A DNA stretch of 64,000 bases from Vagococcus proximus (GCF_029143285.1 NZ_JAPDSH010000005.1:1-64000), one strand, 5' to 3'. Shown: positions 35,391 to 44,198, numbered from the stretch's first letter. A program made the numbers and translations. The notes: a model not told the origin generated them from the sequence alone.

Positions 35391-36189
35391 ATATAAATTA
35401 ACAAAAAAAGATTTTAATCAAGTAAACCGTCGCAATTTATTCACTTTCCAACTAGGTTGGAACTATGAAAGAATGCAAAATACAAGTTATTTGTATACTG
35501 TATTGCCCCAGTTAAGAAAAATTTATGGTGACGATACAGATGATTTAAAAGAAGCGATGAAAAATCATACGCAATTCTTTAATACAAGTAATTTCTTTAA
35601 TACTATTATTACAGGAACAAACTTGGCTATCGAAGAACGTGAAGGAATTGAATCAAAAGAAACCGTTGCGGGTATTAAAGTTGGGTTAATGGGATCATTT
35701 GCAGCAATCGGGGATTCAATTTTTGCAGCATTATTACCAGCAATCTTTGGTGCTATTGCAGCGAATATGGCTGTAGGCGGAAATCCAACAGGGATCTTCA
35801 TCTGGATTGCAGTGAATATAGGTGTGATGTATTTCCGTTGGAGACAGTTAGAATTTGCTTATAAAGAAGGGGTTACCCTTGTTACAAAAATGCAAAGTAA
35901 ATTATCAGCTTTGACAGATGCAGCTACATTGCTAGGGGTATTCATGGTCGGAGCATTAATTGCAACGATGATTAATATTAAAATTGGATACGTTGCTCAG
36001 ATCGGTGATTTAGCAGTTAATATCCAAGATAAAATTGACATGGTATTACCAAAATTAGTTCCTGCTGGTCTAGTTGGATTAGTATACTGGTTATTAGGAC
36101 GTAAAAATATGACAGCAACTCGTGCGATCTTTATTGTATTATTCGTGTCTGTGGCATTGTCAGCTTTAGGTGTAATTGCAAAAATTTAA
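35377..36189 (+). CDS. PTS EIID, mannose family (GalNAc type)
   Basis: 270 aa. QLGWNYERMQNTSYLYTVLPQ near the N terminus and VGLMGSFAAIGDSIFAALLP near the middle are typical of EIID. The start lies inside the eiiC gene with SD AAGGGAG about nine bases upstream. Confidence 0.9.
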   Translation: MTNSKYKLTKKDFNQVNRRNLFTFQLGWNYERMQNTSYLYTVLPQLRKIYGDDTDDLKEAMKNHTQFFNTSNFFNTIITGTNLAIEEREGIESKETVAGIKVGLMGSFAAIGDSIFAALLPAIFGAIAANMAVGGNPTGIFIWIAVNIGVMYFRWRQLEFAYKEGVTLVTKMQSKLSALTDAATLLGVFMVGALIATMINIKIGYVAQIGDLAVNIQDKIDMVLPKLVPAGLVGLVYWLLGRKNMTATRAIFIVLFVSVALSALGVIAKI

Positions 36190-36230
36190 TTTTAAAAACT
36201 AGAATTTATTATAGAACGGAGAAGTTTGAT

Positions 36231-36623
36231 ATGAGTAAATTAGTATTAACAAGTCATGGTATTTTTTGTGAAGAATTGAAAAAAAGTGTAGAGATGATTT
36301 TTGGACCTCAAGAAGAAATTTATACATTAGCTTTACTTCCTGAAGAAGGTGAAGAAGATTATGTTGCTAAATTTGAAGCAATTAAAGCGGAAACAGCAGG
36401 GGAACAACTTGTAGTTTTTGCTGACTTGTTAGGTGGAACTCCATGTAACCAAATCTCTAAATATGTCATGCAAGGTGAAGATATTGAGTTGTATTCAGGT
36501 ATGAATATGCCTATGGTAATCAGTTATTTAAACGCTGGTATGACAGGACAACCGTTAAATATTATCGAAGAAGGTCCTGCTAGCATCAAACGTGTGAATG
36601 ATTTAGTTCCAAAATTAGGCTAA
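36231..36623 (+). CDS. PTS EIIA, mannose family (GalNAc type)
   Basis: 130 aa. LTSHGIFCEELKKS carries His9, the phosphate acceptor from HPr; FADLLGGTPCNQIS is the second conserved block. It completes the second PTS. It is followed 37 bases later by the GH35 gene. Confidence 0.9.
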   Translation: MSKLVLTSHGIFCEELKKSVEMIFGPQEEIYTLALLPEEGEEDYVAKFEAIKAETAGEQLVVFADLLGGTPCNQISKYVMQGEDIELYSGMNMPMVISYLNAGMTGQPLNIIEEGPASIKRVNDLVPKLG

Positions 36624-36660
36624 TAAATGAGAGCATTTAATGAAGATGGTGGGGGAAAAA

Positions 36661-38463
36661 ATGACAACTTTTAATGTGACATCAGAATTTTTACTAGATA
36701 ATGAACCGTTTAAAATTATTTCAGGAGCTTTACATTATTTTAGAGTTCACCCAGATTATTGGGAACACTCTTTATATAACTTAAAAGCAATGGGGTGTAA
36801 TACTGTTGAAACCTATATCCCTTGGAATTTACATGAGCCTAAAGAAGGTGAATTTGATTTTTCAGAAGGTCGTGATATTAACAAATTCATTACTCTAGCT
36901 GAAGAATTAGGACTATACGTTATCGTTAGACCCTCACCTTTCATTTGTGCAGAATGGGAATTTGGAGGACTACCTGGATGGTTGTTAAACTATCCAGATA
37001 TGATTTATCGTACAGCTGATTCGTTATTTTTAGAAAAAGTAGCTCCTTTCTATCACGAGATTTTAACACGTTTAAAACCGCAACAGGTGACAGAAGGTGG
37101 TCCTATCTTAATGCTGCAAGTAGAGAATGAATATGGCTCATATGGTAATGAAAAAGAGTATCTTAGATCACTTGTCAAAATGATTAAAGCAGAGGGCATT
37201 ACCGTTCCATTATTTACATCTGATGGGAGTTGGGATGAAACGTTACGTGCCGGTTCGTTAGTAGAAGATGGAATTCTTGCAACAGGTAATTTTGGTTCTA
37301 AAGCAGCAGAGAACTTTAGAAACATGAAAGCCTATTTTGATGAAAAAAATGTTAAAATGCCTATGATGTGTATGGAGTTTTGGGACGGTTGGTTTAATAG
37401 GTATAACGAGCCAATCATTCGTAGAAGCCCACAAGAGTTTGCTGAAGTACTAGAAGAAATGGTTAGTTTAGGCTCTCTTAACTTCTATATGTTCCAAGGG
37501 GGTACTAACTTTGGGTTTATGAATGGGTGTTCAAGTCGAGGTTTAAAACGCCTGCCACAGGTAACATCATACGATTACGATGCGTTGTTAACAGAATGGG
37601 GTGACCCTACTGAAAAATATAAATTAGCGCAAGCTATTTTATCAAAATACTCATCTGTTTCAGAACCACAACTTTTAGCCAAAACGTCAGGGACTGGTCA
37701 GTTAACTAAAACAACAAACTTATTTGATGTTTTAGATAAAATTAGTACCCCTCAACATGTGATGTATCCTAAAACAATGGAAGCTTTTGACCAATACTAT
37801 GGTTACATTTTGTATAGAACAACGGTTTACTCAGCTAAAAAAGAACAACGTGGTCTATTAATGGGTGCTCAAGATCGTGTTCATATTTTCGTTAATCAAC
37901 AATTAGTCAAAACATTATATCAAGAAGAATTGTTAACCGATTTTATGTTGGATATGGAAATTGGTGATAATCAAATCGATATTCTAGTTGAAAATATGGG
38001 GCGTGTTAATTACGGTCCATTGTTACAAAGTGAAGGGCAACATAAAGGAATTAACCGTGGGTTTATGATGGATATTCATTTTGAATCAGATTGGACTATT
38101 TATACGCTGCCGTTAGATAATATTGAAGAATTAAAAAACGAAACAGATAGTACTGATAATAAAGTTGGGCATTTCTATCACTATGATGTTAACTTAAATC
38201 AAAAGGCTGATACGTTCTTAGATATTACAGAATTTGGAAAAGGTGTTGCATTTTTAAATGGGGTTAATTTAGGGAGATATTGGAATGTTGGACCAATCGG
38301 TTATCTTTATATCCCAGCACCACTGTTGAGAGAAGTTGATAACGAGTTGGTTATTTTCGAAACAGAAAAAGAACTTCCTAGAACAATTAAATTTCGCGAC
38401 CATCCGGTTTATATTGAAACAGAAAATCAAGATAATTTTAAAAAGGCAACAGCTCCAATTTAA
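36661..38463 (+). CDS. bgaC: Beta-galactosidase, GH35 (BgaC-like)
   Basis: 600 aa without a signal peptide. The N-terminal TIM barrel shows SGALHYFRVHPDYW, the acid/base Glu in QVENEYGSYG (about 155) and the nucleophile Glu in MCMEFWDGWFN (about 238), then FYMFQGGTNFGF. C-terminal beta domains include LNGVNLGRYWNVGP. It resembles pneumococcal BgaC (about 595 aa), which is specific for Gal-beta-1,3-HexNAc. The link to a GalNAc-type PTS suggests cleavage of an imported disaccharide phosphate in the cytoplasm. ATG 36661 follows GGTGGGGG by six bases; an upstream in-frame ATG overlaps that SD. Confidence 0.9.
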   Translation: MTTFNVTSEFLLDNEPFKIISGALHYFRVHPDYWEHSLYNLKAMGCNTVETYIPWNLHEPKEGEFDFSEGRDINKFITLAEELGLYVIVRPSPFICAEWEFGGLPGWLLNYPDMIYRTADSLFLEKVAPFYHEILTRLKPQQVTEGGPILMLQVENEYGSYGNEKEYLRSLVKMIKAEGITVPLFTSDGSWDETLRAGSLVEDGILATGNFGSKAAENFRNMKAYFDEKNVKMPMMCMEFWDGWFNRYNEPIIRRSPQEFAEVLEEMVSLGSLNFYMFQGGTNFGFMNGCSSRGLKRLPQVTSYDYDALLTEWGDPTEKYKLAQAILSKYSSVSEPQLLAKTSGTGQLTKTTNLFDVLDKISTPQHVMYPKTMEAFDQYYGYILYRTTVYSAKKEQRGLLMGAQDRVHIFVNQQLVKTLYQEELLTDFMLDMEIGDNQIDILVENMGRVNYGPLLQSEGQHKGINRGFMMDIHFESDWTIYTLPLDNIEELKNETDSTDNKVGHFYHYDVNLNQKADTFLDITEFGKGVAFLNGVNLGRYWNVGPIGYLYIPAPLLREVDNELVIFETEKELPRTIKFRDHPVYIETENQDNFKKATAPI

Positions 38464-38500
38464 AAAATCAGACTATATTTTGTGACGAAAAGGAGAACGA

Positions 38501-39307
38501 ATGATACCAAAACTAATAGTTGTTGATTTAGATGGGACGACGTTAAATTCGAAAGGTGTTATATCTAAAGAAAATAAAGCAAGTTTAAGAAAAGCTACTG
38601 AACAAAATGTCGAAGTAGCAATTGCGACGGGACGAACATTTGAATCAGCTCGAGATTTCATGAAAGATATAGGAATAACAGGTCATGTTGTGACGTTAAA
38701 TGGTAGTGGTGTTCGTCATATTGAAGCGGAGGACTCGCTGTATCATCGTTATATTGAAGCTGACTTAATATCAGAGATTATGAAAATTAATGGTGTTGAT
38801 AGAGTTAATAGTTACTTCAGTACAAGTGAGAAATCGTATGTTATTGTTAAAGAACGCGAAATTTATAACTCATTCCCTTTTAACCCTGCTCTACATGAAA
38901 TTGACTCATTAGCCGATTTAGGTGAAGATGGCTCGAACATCTCTAAATTTCTTTTTTCAACTAGTGATAATGTGTTATTGGAAAACCTTAATCAGAAATT
39001 AAAAGAATTAGCGCTGGAAGCTGTTTATCCAGACGAGTGGTGCTTGGAAGTAACTGCTGAAGGAGTTAGTAAGGCGTCAGCTTTAGCTGTACTGGCTGAT
39101 GAATTAGGGATAACAAAACACGATATTGCAGCTATAGGTGACAGCGAAAATGACTTAGAGATGATTCGTTATGCAGGAATTGGCATTGCGATGGAAAATG
39201 CGATGCCATCTGTCAAAGAATCTGCTAAATATGTTACAACACATCATAATGAAGATGGTGTAGCTTATGCTGTCACTAAATTATTAGCAGGAGAATGGTC
39301 CGTTTAA
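38501..39307 (+). CDS. HAD-superfamily sugar phosphatase, Cof type
   Basis: 268 aa. Motif I is DLDGTTLN (about 8-15) and motif IV GDSENDLEMIRYAG (about 213-226). A C2 cap lies between. It ends the GalNAc/galactosidase run and has SD AAAGGAG. A plausible role is clearing sugar phosphates that accumulate during uptake; the substrate is unknown. It is a paralogue of the HAD gene at 15912. Confidence 0.88.
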   Translation: MIPKLIVVDLDGTTLNSKGVISKENKASLRKATEQNVEVAIATGRTFESARDFMKDIGITGHVVTLNGSGVRHIEAEDSLYHRYIEADLISEIMKINGVDRVNSYFSTSEKSYVIVKEREIYNSFPFNPALHEIDSLADLGEDGSNISKFLFSTSDNVLLENLNQKLKELALEAVYPDEWCLEVTAEGVSKASALAVLADELGITKHDIAAIGDSENDLEMIRYAGIGIAMENAMPSVKESAKYVTTHHNEDGVAYAVTKLLAGEWSV

Positions 39308-39324
39308 ACGGCCATTCTTTTTTT
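39293..39324 (+). terminator. Terminator after the HAD gene
   Basis: GAATGG-TCCG pairs with CGG-CCATTC (one bulged base), then a T run. The stem includes the end of the coding sequence. Confidence 0.75.
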
Positions 39325-39371
39325 ATTATGGATATAAGAAAGCGAGGGTTTTCATGTCATTTCTCATATGG

Positions 39372-39377
39372 TATACT
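39372..39377 (+). promoter_or_regulatory. iclR promoter -10
   Basis: TATACT preceded by TGG; the -35 (TTTTCA, 39349-39354) is weak at 17 bases. The 15-bp operator begins four bases downstream. Confidence 0.5.
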
Positions 39378-39380
39378 TAA

Positions 39381-39395
39381 TTTCTGATAAAGAAA
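39381..39395. promoter_or_regulatory. IclR operator candidate (copy 1, autoregulatory)
   Basis: TTTCTGATAAAGAAA is a palindrome with arms TTTCT and AGAAA. It is shared with two sites before kduI (41097-41111 and 41118-41132) and overlaps the expected transcription start of the iclR gene. Confidence 0.6.
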
Positions 39396-39406
39396 GGAGT
39401 GGTAAC

Positions 39407-40177
39407 TTGGACGTTTCAAAAAAACCATACGGTACAGTCTTGATTAGAGCAGCTAAAATTATGGATTATTTATCAAATTCATCTGAAAGTAAATGTTTAA
39501 AAGAGATTGCAGAGCAAACAGATATGACAACTTCAACAACATTAAAAATATTAGATACCCTTGTTTTAATTGGGTATGTAACACGAGATAATACAACAAA
39601 AGAGTATACGTTAGGGCCTTCTCTAGTCAAGTATGCTAATAAATATATAAATGATTCGGTGTTGGTTAAGGCAGCAAGCCCTTATCTAGAAGAGCTACAC
39701 GATTCAGTCGATGAAACGATTCATTTAGGAATTTACAGTGGTGATGAGGTTATGTACTTAACTAAGTTAGAGCCTAAAAAGCAATCGATTTATATGACAT
39801 CTAAGGTAGGTAGCACAAGACCTTTATATAGCTCGGCTATGGGGAAAGCAATCCTATCTGAATTACCTGAAGAAGAGGTTAAGTCTTATTTAAATAGAAC
39901 TGACTTAGTACCATACACGCCTAACACTATAACGAATTCATTAGCACTCTTAGAAGAGCTGAAGATAGTCAGCGAAAGAAGTGTTGCATTTGATGATGAA
40001 GAGATGGAAAAAGATTGTTTCTGTATTGGAACAAGCATTGACTTAGGGGATAATATGTACGGTGCTTTTAGTGTTAGTATGCCCAAGTTTAGAATTAATG
40101 ATGAAGTGATTGCCTCGTTAACTCACCAAATAAATGATACAAAGAAAAAAATAGAACAGAAAATTCAGGAGGGATAA
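39407..40177 (+). CDS. IclR-family regulator (KdgR-like)
   Basis: 256 aa. The N-terminal winged helix (about 8-70) has LKEIAEQTDMTTSTTLKILDTL and GYVTRDNTTKEYTLG. The C-terminal IclR effector domain follows, with VGSTRPLYSSAMGKAILSELPEE in its middle. The TTG at 39407 is the likely start, because AAAGGAG lies about six bases upstream and an earlier ATG (39368) overlaps the -10. Position next to kduI, kduD, kdgA and kdgK suggests control by 2-keto-3-deoxygluconate or its phosphate, as for KdgR of other bacteria. A repeated 15-bp palindrome in its own and the kduI promoter is the probable binding site. Confidence 0.88.
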   Translation: MDVSKKPYGTVLIRAAKIMDYLSNSSESKCLKEIAEQTDMTTSTTLKILDTLVLIGYVTRDNTTKEYTLGPSLVKYANKYINDSVLVKAASPYLEELHDSVDETIHLGIYSGDEVMYLTKLEPKKQSIYMTSKVGSTRPLYSSAMGKAILSELPEEEVKSYLNRTDLVPYTPNTITNSLALLEELKIVSERSVAFDDEEMEKDCFCIGTSIDLGDNMYGAFSVSMPKFRINDEVIASLTHQINDTKKKIEQKIQEG

Positions 40178-40178
40178 T

Positions 40179-40970
40179 ATGTCAATTAAGATTTCAATTT
40201 TGAATAAAGATGGCGAACTTAAACGTGAGCATAGTGCTGAAGAATCAGTTTTTTTAGGGTTTAAAGAAGAGTATCAAGAAGGTGACAGTATTAAGGTGGA
40301 GTTGTCTACTGAGAATAATTATTTAATAGTAGATTTAGATGGAACACTTAATGAGAGTTTTATTTATGTGCCAGGAAAAACTTGGGAATATAAAGTAATT
40401 ACTGAAACATATCGTACGGCTTATCACCCAAATATGTTCAAAGGAGAACGTCATTATTTGGCAGTACGTTATGCTAAAGATTACGAAGTGTCGCAATATC
40501 GTAATCTTGCATTAAATCCACACGATCAAAAAGATGACAGTGGTGCTTATCCGCACGCCTCAGCAAATGTTGAAACCCGTAATGAAACAACATTTTTTGC
40601 TAGAAATGCAATTGATGGCATCTTAGCGAATGAGTATCATGGTCGTTATCCGTATCAATCATGGGGCATCAATCAAGATCCAAATGCTTGTCTTAGAATT
40701 GACTTCGGTCGTAAGGTGACGATTGATCGGTTAGGGTTTATCTTACGAGGTGATTACCCGCATGATAGTTATTGGACAGAAGGAACTGTCACATTTTCTG
40801 ATGGTGATAAGCGTGTGTACTCTTTTGAGAAGGTAATGGACGAGCAAACTTTTGATTTAGAAAAACCTAAAGAAATCGAATGGTTAGAATTTGATAAGTT
40901 GATTAAGCATGAGGATGACTCACCATTCCCAGCGTTAACTCAATTATTTGTTTATGGTCGTAATAGTTAA
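40179..40970 (+). CDS. Cytosolic discoidin-like (F5/8 type C-like) protein
   Basis: 263 aa without a signal peptide. The middle and C-terminal part reads like a galactose-binding-like jelly roll: NLALNPHD, SANVETRNETTFFARNAIDG, SWGINQDPNACLRIDFGRKV and IDRLGFILRGDYPHDSYW. No catalytic motif is recognised. It starts one base after the iclR stop, within the same transcript, with SD AGGAGGG at 40168-40173. A terminator follows. A cytosolic sugar-binding role in uronate metabolism or regulation is possible, but this is inference from position. Confidence 0.75.
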   Translation: MSIKISILNKDGELKREHSAEESVFLGFKEEYQEGDSIKVELSTENNYLIVDLDGTLNESFIYVPGKTWEYKVITETYRTAYHPNMFKGERHYLAVRYAKDYEVSQYRNLALNPHDQKDDSGAYPHASANVETRNETTFFARNAIDGILANEYHGRYPYQSWGINQDPNACLRIDFGRKVTIDRLGFILRGDYPHDSYWTEGTVTFSDGDKRVYSFEKVMDEQTFDLEKPKEIEWLEFDKLIKHEDDSPFPALTQLFVYGRNS

Positions 40971-40974
40971 TAAA

Positions 40975-41008
40975 TCAAAAAAGCGAGAGGAAACTCTCGC
41001 TTTTTTGA
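40975..41008 (+). terminator. Terminator after the discoidin-like gene
   Basis: A perfect stem of about 14 bp (CAAAAAAGCGAGAG with CTCTCGCTTTTTTG) around a GAAA loop. The complement also ends in T residues, so it may work both ways. Confidence 0.9.
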
Positions 41009-41017
41009 TTGCTTAAA

Positions 41018-41031
41018 ATTAAGCGTTATCA
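41018..41031 (+). promoter_or_regulatory. Weak cre-like site upstream of kduI
   Basis: ATTAAGCGTTATCA matches TGWAANCGNTNWCA at 12 of 14 positions and lies just before the kduI -35 region. Confidence 0.3.
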
Positions 41032-41058
41032 TATTTAGAAATTTAATGAGTTTTAGGC

Positions 41059-41087
41059 TTGAAAAAAAATAGAAGAGACGTTATACT
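41059..41087 (+). promoter_or_regulatory. kduI operon promoter
   Basis: -35 TTGAAA (41059-41064), a 17-base spacer and -10 TATACT (41082-41087). A long leader of about 100 bases follows, carrying two operator-like palindromes. Confidence 0.75.
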
Positions 41088-41096
41088 ATGGTTGTA

Positions 41097-41132
41097 TTTC
41101 TTTTTAAGAAAACGTAATTTCTTATAAGGAAA
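41097..41132. promoter_or_regulatory. Two IclR operator candidates in the kduI leader
   Basis: TTTCTTTTTAAGAAA (41097-41111) and TTTCTTATAAGGAAA (41118-41132) start 21 bases apart, two helical turns, so bound proteins would face the same side. Both match the site in front of iclR. They lie just after the -10, consistent with repression. Confidence 0.65.
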
Positions 41133-41196
41133 ACCTAGAGAAGCATAGTTAATGCTCAGACTACCTTTTAATAAAATGTGAAGGAGACGATTTATT

Positions 41197-42033
41197 ATGA
41201 AAATGGAAACAAAATATGCACACAGCCCAGAGGATATTAGACATTACTCAACAGAACAATTAAGAGATGAGTTTTTAATTGAATCTTTATTTGTACCAGG
41301 TGAAATTATGTTAACGTATACACACAATGATCGCATGATCTTTGGAGGTGTAACGCCAACAACAGAGGCACTAGAAATTATTTTAACAAAAGAATTAGGT
41401 GTTGATTATTTCTTAGAGCGTCGTGAATTAGGTGTTATCAATATTGGTGGACCTGGGAGTATTGTTATCGATGGTGAAGAATCAGAAATGAAAAAACAAG
41501 ATGGTTACTACATTGGAAAAGAAACAAAACAAGTATTATTCAAATCTGATGACCAATCTAACCCAGCTAAGTTCTACTGCGTATCAGTACCGGCCCACAA
41601 AATTTACCCAACGGTAAAAATTAGTATCGATGATATTAAACCAATAGAAACAGGCGAGCAAAAAACATTGAACGAAAGAAAAATTTATCAATACATTCAT
41701 CCGAATATTTGCGAAAGCTGCCAATTACAAATGGGATATACAGTTTTAGCAGAAGGATCAGCATGGAACACTATGCCATGTCATACTCATGAACGTCGCA
41801 TGGAAACATACTTATACTTCGATATGAACCCAGATACTCGCGTCTTCCACTTCATGGGTAAACCAGAAGAGACTAAACATTTAGTCATCGCAAATGAACA
41901 AGCCACTATTTCACCTAGCTGGTCAATCCATACAGGTGTGGCAACAGCTGATTACACATTCATTTGGGCTATGTGTGGCGAAAATATCACATATACTGAT
42001 ATGGATATGGTTGCAATGGATCAATTAAAATAA
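41197..42033 (+). CDS. kduI: 5-dehydro-4-deoxy-D-glucuronate isomerase
   Basis: 278 aa cupin enzyme. It isomerises 4-deoxy-5-keto-uronate, the product released by the GH88 enzyme, to 3-deoxy-D-glycero-2,5-hexodiulosonate. The zinc ligands are visible in CHTHERRMETYLYF (His at about 196 and 198, then Glu) and SIHTG (His at about 245), the positions known in E. coli KduI. Length is normal. SD GAAGGAGA. First gene of kduI-kduD-MFS-kdgA-kdgK. Confidence 0.96.
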   Translation: MKMETKYAHSPEDIRHYSTEQLRDEFLIESLFVPGEIMLTYTHNDRMIFGGVTPTTEALEIILTKELGVDYFLERRELGVINIGGPGSIVIDGEESEMKKQDGYYIGKETKQVLFKSDDQSNPAKFYCVSVPAHKIYPTVKISIDDIKPIETGEQKTLNERKIYQYIHPNICESCQLQMGYTVLAEGSAWNTMPCHTHERRMETYLYFDMNPDTRVFHFMGKPEETKHLVIANEQATISPSWSIHTGVATADYTFIWAMCGENITYTDMDMVAMDQLK

Positions 42034-42063
42034 AACTATTTTTAACTAAAAGGGGAAATTAAA

Positions 42064-42855
42064 ATGACAGAATTTAACATGGATTCATTTAATTTAAATG
42101 GAAAAATTGCATTAGTAACAGGAGCTGTATACGGAATTGGTTTTGGTATCGCAGAAGCTTTAGCTAAAGGTGGCGCTAAAATCGTCTTCAACAGTATTAA
42201 TCAAGAATCAGTAGACCAAGGTTTAGCAGCTTACAAAGAAGCAGGAATCGAAGCTTATGGTTATGTATGTGACGTAACAGACGAAGCTGGCGTTCAAGAG
42301 ATGGTTAAAAAAATCGAAGCAGAAGTTGGCGTGATTGATATTTTAGTTAATAACGCTGGAATCATTAAACGTATTCCAATGCTTGAAATGTCAGCTGAAG
42401 ACTACCGTCAAGTTATCGATGTTAACTTAACAGGTCAATTCATTATGGCTAAGGCTGTATTACCATCAATGATTGAAAAAGGTCATGGTAAAATCATTAA
42501 CATTTGTTCAATGATGAGTGAACTAGGACGCGAAACAGTAAGTGCTTACGCATCTGCTAAAGGCGGTTTAAAAATGTTAACTAAAAATATTTGTGCAGAA
42601 TTCGGTGAACACAATATCCAATGTAACGGAATTGGACCTGGTTATATCGAAACACCACAAACGGCACCATTACGTGTAGAAGGTCATCCATTTAACAACT
42701 TTATCATCGATAAAACACCAGCAGCTCGTTGGGGTAAAGTAGAAGACTTACAAGGACCAGCAGTGTTCTTAGCATCTGATGCTTCAAACTTTGTAAATGG
42801 TCATATCTTATATGTTGATGGTGGTATCTTAGCTTCTATTGGGAAACAACCATAA
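42064..42855 (+). CDS. kduD: 2-deoxy-D-gluconate/2,5-diketo-3-deoxygluconate reductase, SDR
   Basis: 263 aa short-chain dehydrogenase. The nucleotide-binding TGAVYGIG is at 19-26, NNAG in VNNAGIIKR, and the catalytic YxxxK in SAYASAKGG (Tyr near 162). It reduces the KduI product to 2-keto-3-deoxygluconate. It is 30 bases after kduI with SD AAAGGGGAAA. The GIETPQT-type substrate loop (GYIETPQTAPLR) fits KduD. Confidence 0.93.
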   Translation: MTEFNMDSFNLNGKIALVTGAVYGIGFGIAEALAKGGAKIVFNSINQESVDQGLAAYKEAGIEAYGYVCDVTDEAGVQEMVKKIEAEVGVIDILVNNAGIIKRIPMLEMSAEDYRQVIDVNLTGQFIMAKAVLPSMIEKGHGKIINICSMMSELGRETVSAYASAKGGLKMLTKNICAEFGEHNIQCNGIGPGYIETPQTAPLRVEGHPFNNFIIDKTPAARWGKVEDLQGPAVFLASDASNFVNGHILYVDGGILASIGKQP

Positions 42856-42913
42856 AAGCATGACATAAAGCTAAATAGAAACATAACTTACTAGGGAATT
42901 AGTAGATATATTA

Positions 42914-42947
42914 GGAAGCAGCGCTGATTTCACAGTCGCTGCTTTTC
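42914..42947 (+). terminator. Terminator after kduD
   Basis: AAGCAGCG (42916-42923) pairs with CGCTGCTT (42937-42944) around a 13-base loop, then TT-rich sequence. It may attenuate the transporter gene. Confidence 0.65.
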
Positions 42948-42982
42948 TTATTTTGAATCAAATAGAAAGAGGGATGATAGTG

Positions 42983-44179
42983 ATGCTCAAGAACTCTTTT
43001 TATGACGAGTTGAGTGAAACGAATAAGTATATTATTAAATGTTGCTTCTTTATCTTTTTTGTAAACGGTTTATATGCTATGGTATTTGGTTCAATATTGC
43101 CTTTATTAAGTGAAGCGTATCAATTGAACGATACAGTGAGTGGCATGTTGATTTCTAGTCACCAAGCAGGCAATTTGATTGCGGGCTTTCTTGCAGGAAT
43201 TTTACCAGTCTATCTCGGTCGTAAAAATTCTATTTTATTTTTAAGTAGTTTTGTAGTGATAGGGTTCTTATTAATCATGGTAACGGGGCAACCGTGGTTG
43301 TTACTCGTAGCATTCTTCTTCACGGGTATAAGTCGTGGAAGTATTTCAAACTTTAACAATAAGACAGTAAATGACGTGTCGAATAGTAGTCCAGCTGCTT
43401 TAAACTTTTTACACAGTTTATTCGCAGTAGGAGCACTTTTATCGCCATTTTTAGTCATTATTACAACCAAATTATTCGGTTTTAATGGTTGGCGTATTAC
43501 GAGTGCGATTATCATTGTGTTGATTTTGATTTCGCAATATATGTTTTCTAAAATGCCGATTTCTTCAGAAGATAGGGTGCAAGACAAGAAAAAAGAAAAA
43601 GGCAGCTACGCTTTCTTTTCAGATAAACATTTCTGGACAACTGTTGTTATTTTATTCTTTTACCTATGTGCAGAGGCTGCGATAACAGGTTGGTTAGTGA
43701 AGTATTTTGTGGATACCAATATTATGACGGTAGCTCAAGCACAATTGCTGTCTTCGGTTCTATGGTTAGCTATTTTAGTAGGGCGGTTAGCTTGTACATT
43801 TTATGGTAGTCGCTTTGCTAAGAGTCAATTACTGTTAGCTATTAGTATTGGAACAAGTATTTTTTATATCTTGTTGCTACAAGCCACTAATTTTTATGTC
43901 ATCATGTTAATTATTTTTGGCTTAGGCGCTTCAATGGGTGGGATTTATCCAACAGCAATGACTATTGCAGGAAGCTCTATTAAAAAATACCCAATGGCGA
44001 TGGGATGGCTTCTAATTTTAGGTGGTATTGGTGGGATTACAATGCCGATTATTACAGGGGTTTTATCAACTAATTTCGGTATATTAGCAGGTATGTCAGC
44101 TATCATTGTCGCGATAATCGTGATGTTAATCGGTGTCATTAGTTATGTAGTATTAGATAAAAAGGTTAAAAAAAATTAA
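42983..44179 (+). CDS. MFS transporter in the uronate cluster
   Basis: 398 aa with about 12 membrane spans. After a short cytoplasmic N terminus, hydrophobic helices start near residue 20. GRKNSILFLSS (about 75-85) matches the MFS loop 2-3 signature. It lies between kduD and kdgA. Import of free uronates, deoxy-uronates or 2-keto-3-deoxygluconate is inferred from position only; sugar-phosphate export is another option. The ATG at 42983 has AGAGGG nine bases upstream; longer starts have no SD. Confidence 0.85.
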   Translation: MLKNSFYDELSETNKYIIKCCFFIFFVNGLYAMVFGSILPLLSEAYQLNDTVSGMLISSHQAGNLIAGFLAGILPVYLGRKNSILFLSSFVVIGFLLIMVTGQPWLLLVAFFFTGISRGSISNFNNKTVNDVSNSSPAALNFLHSLFAVGALLSPFLVIITTKLFGFNGWRITSAIIIVLILISQYMFSKMPISSEDRVQDKKKEKGSYAFFSDKHFWTTVVILFFYLCAEAAITGWLVKYFVDTNIMTVAQAQLLSSVLWLAILVGRLACTFYGSRFAKSQLLLAISIGTSIFYILLLQATNFYVIMLIIFGLGASMGGIYPTAMTIAGSSIKKYPMAMGWLLILGGIGGITMPIITGVLSTNFGILAGMSAIIVAIIVMLIGVISYVVLDKKVKKN

Positions 44180-44198
44180 ATTAAATGGAGTGATTAAA

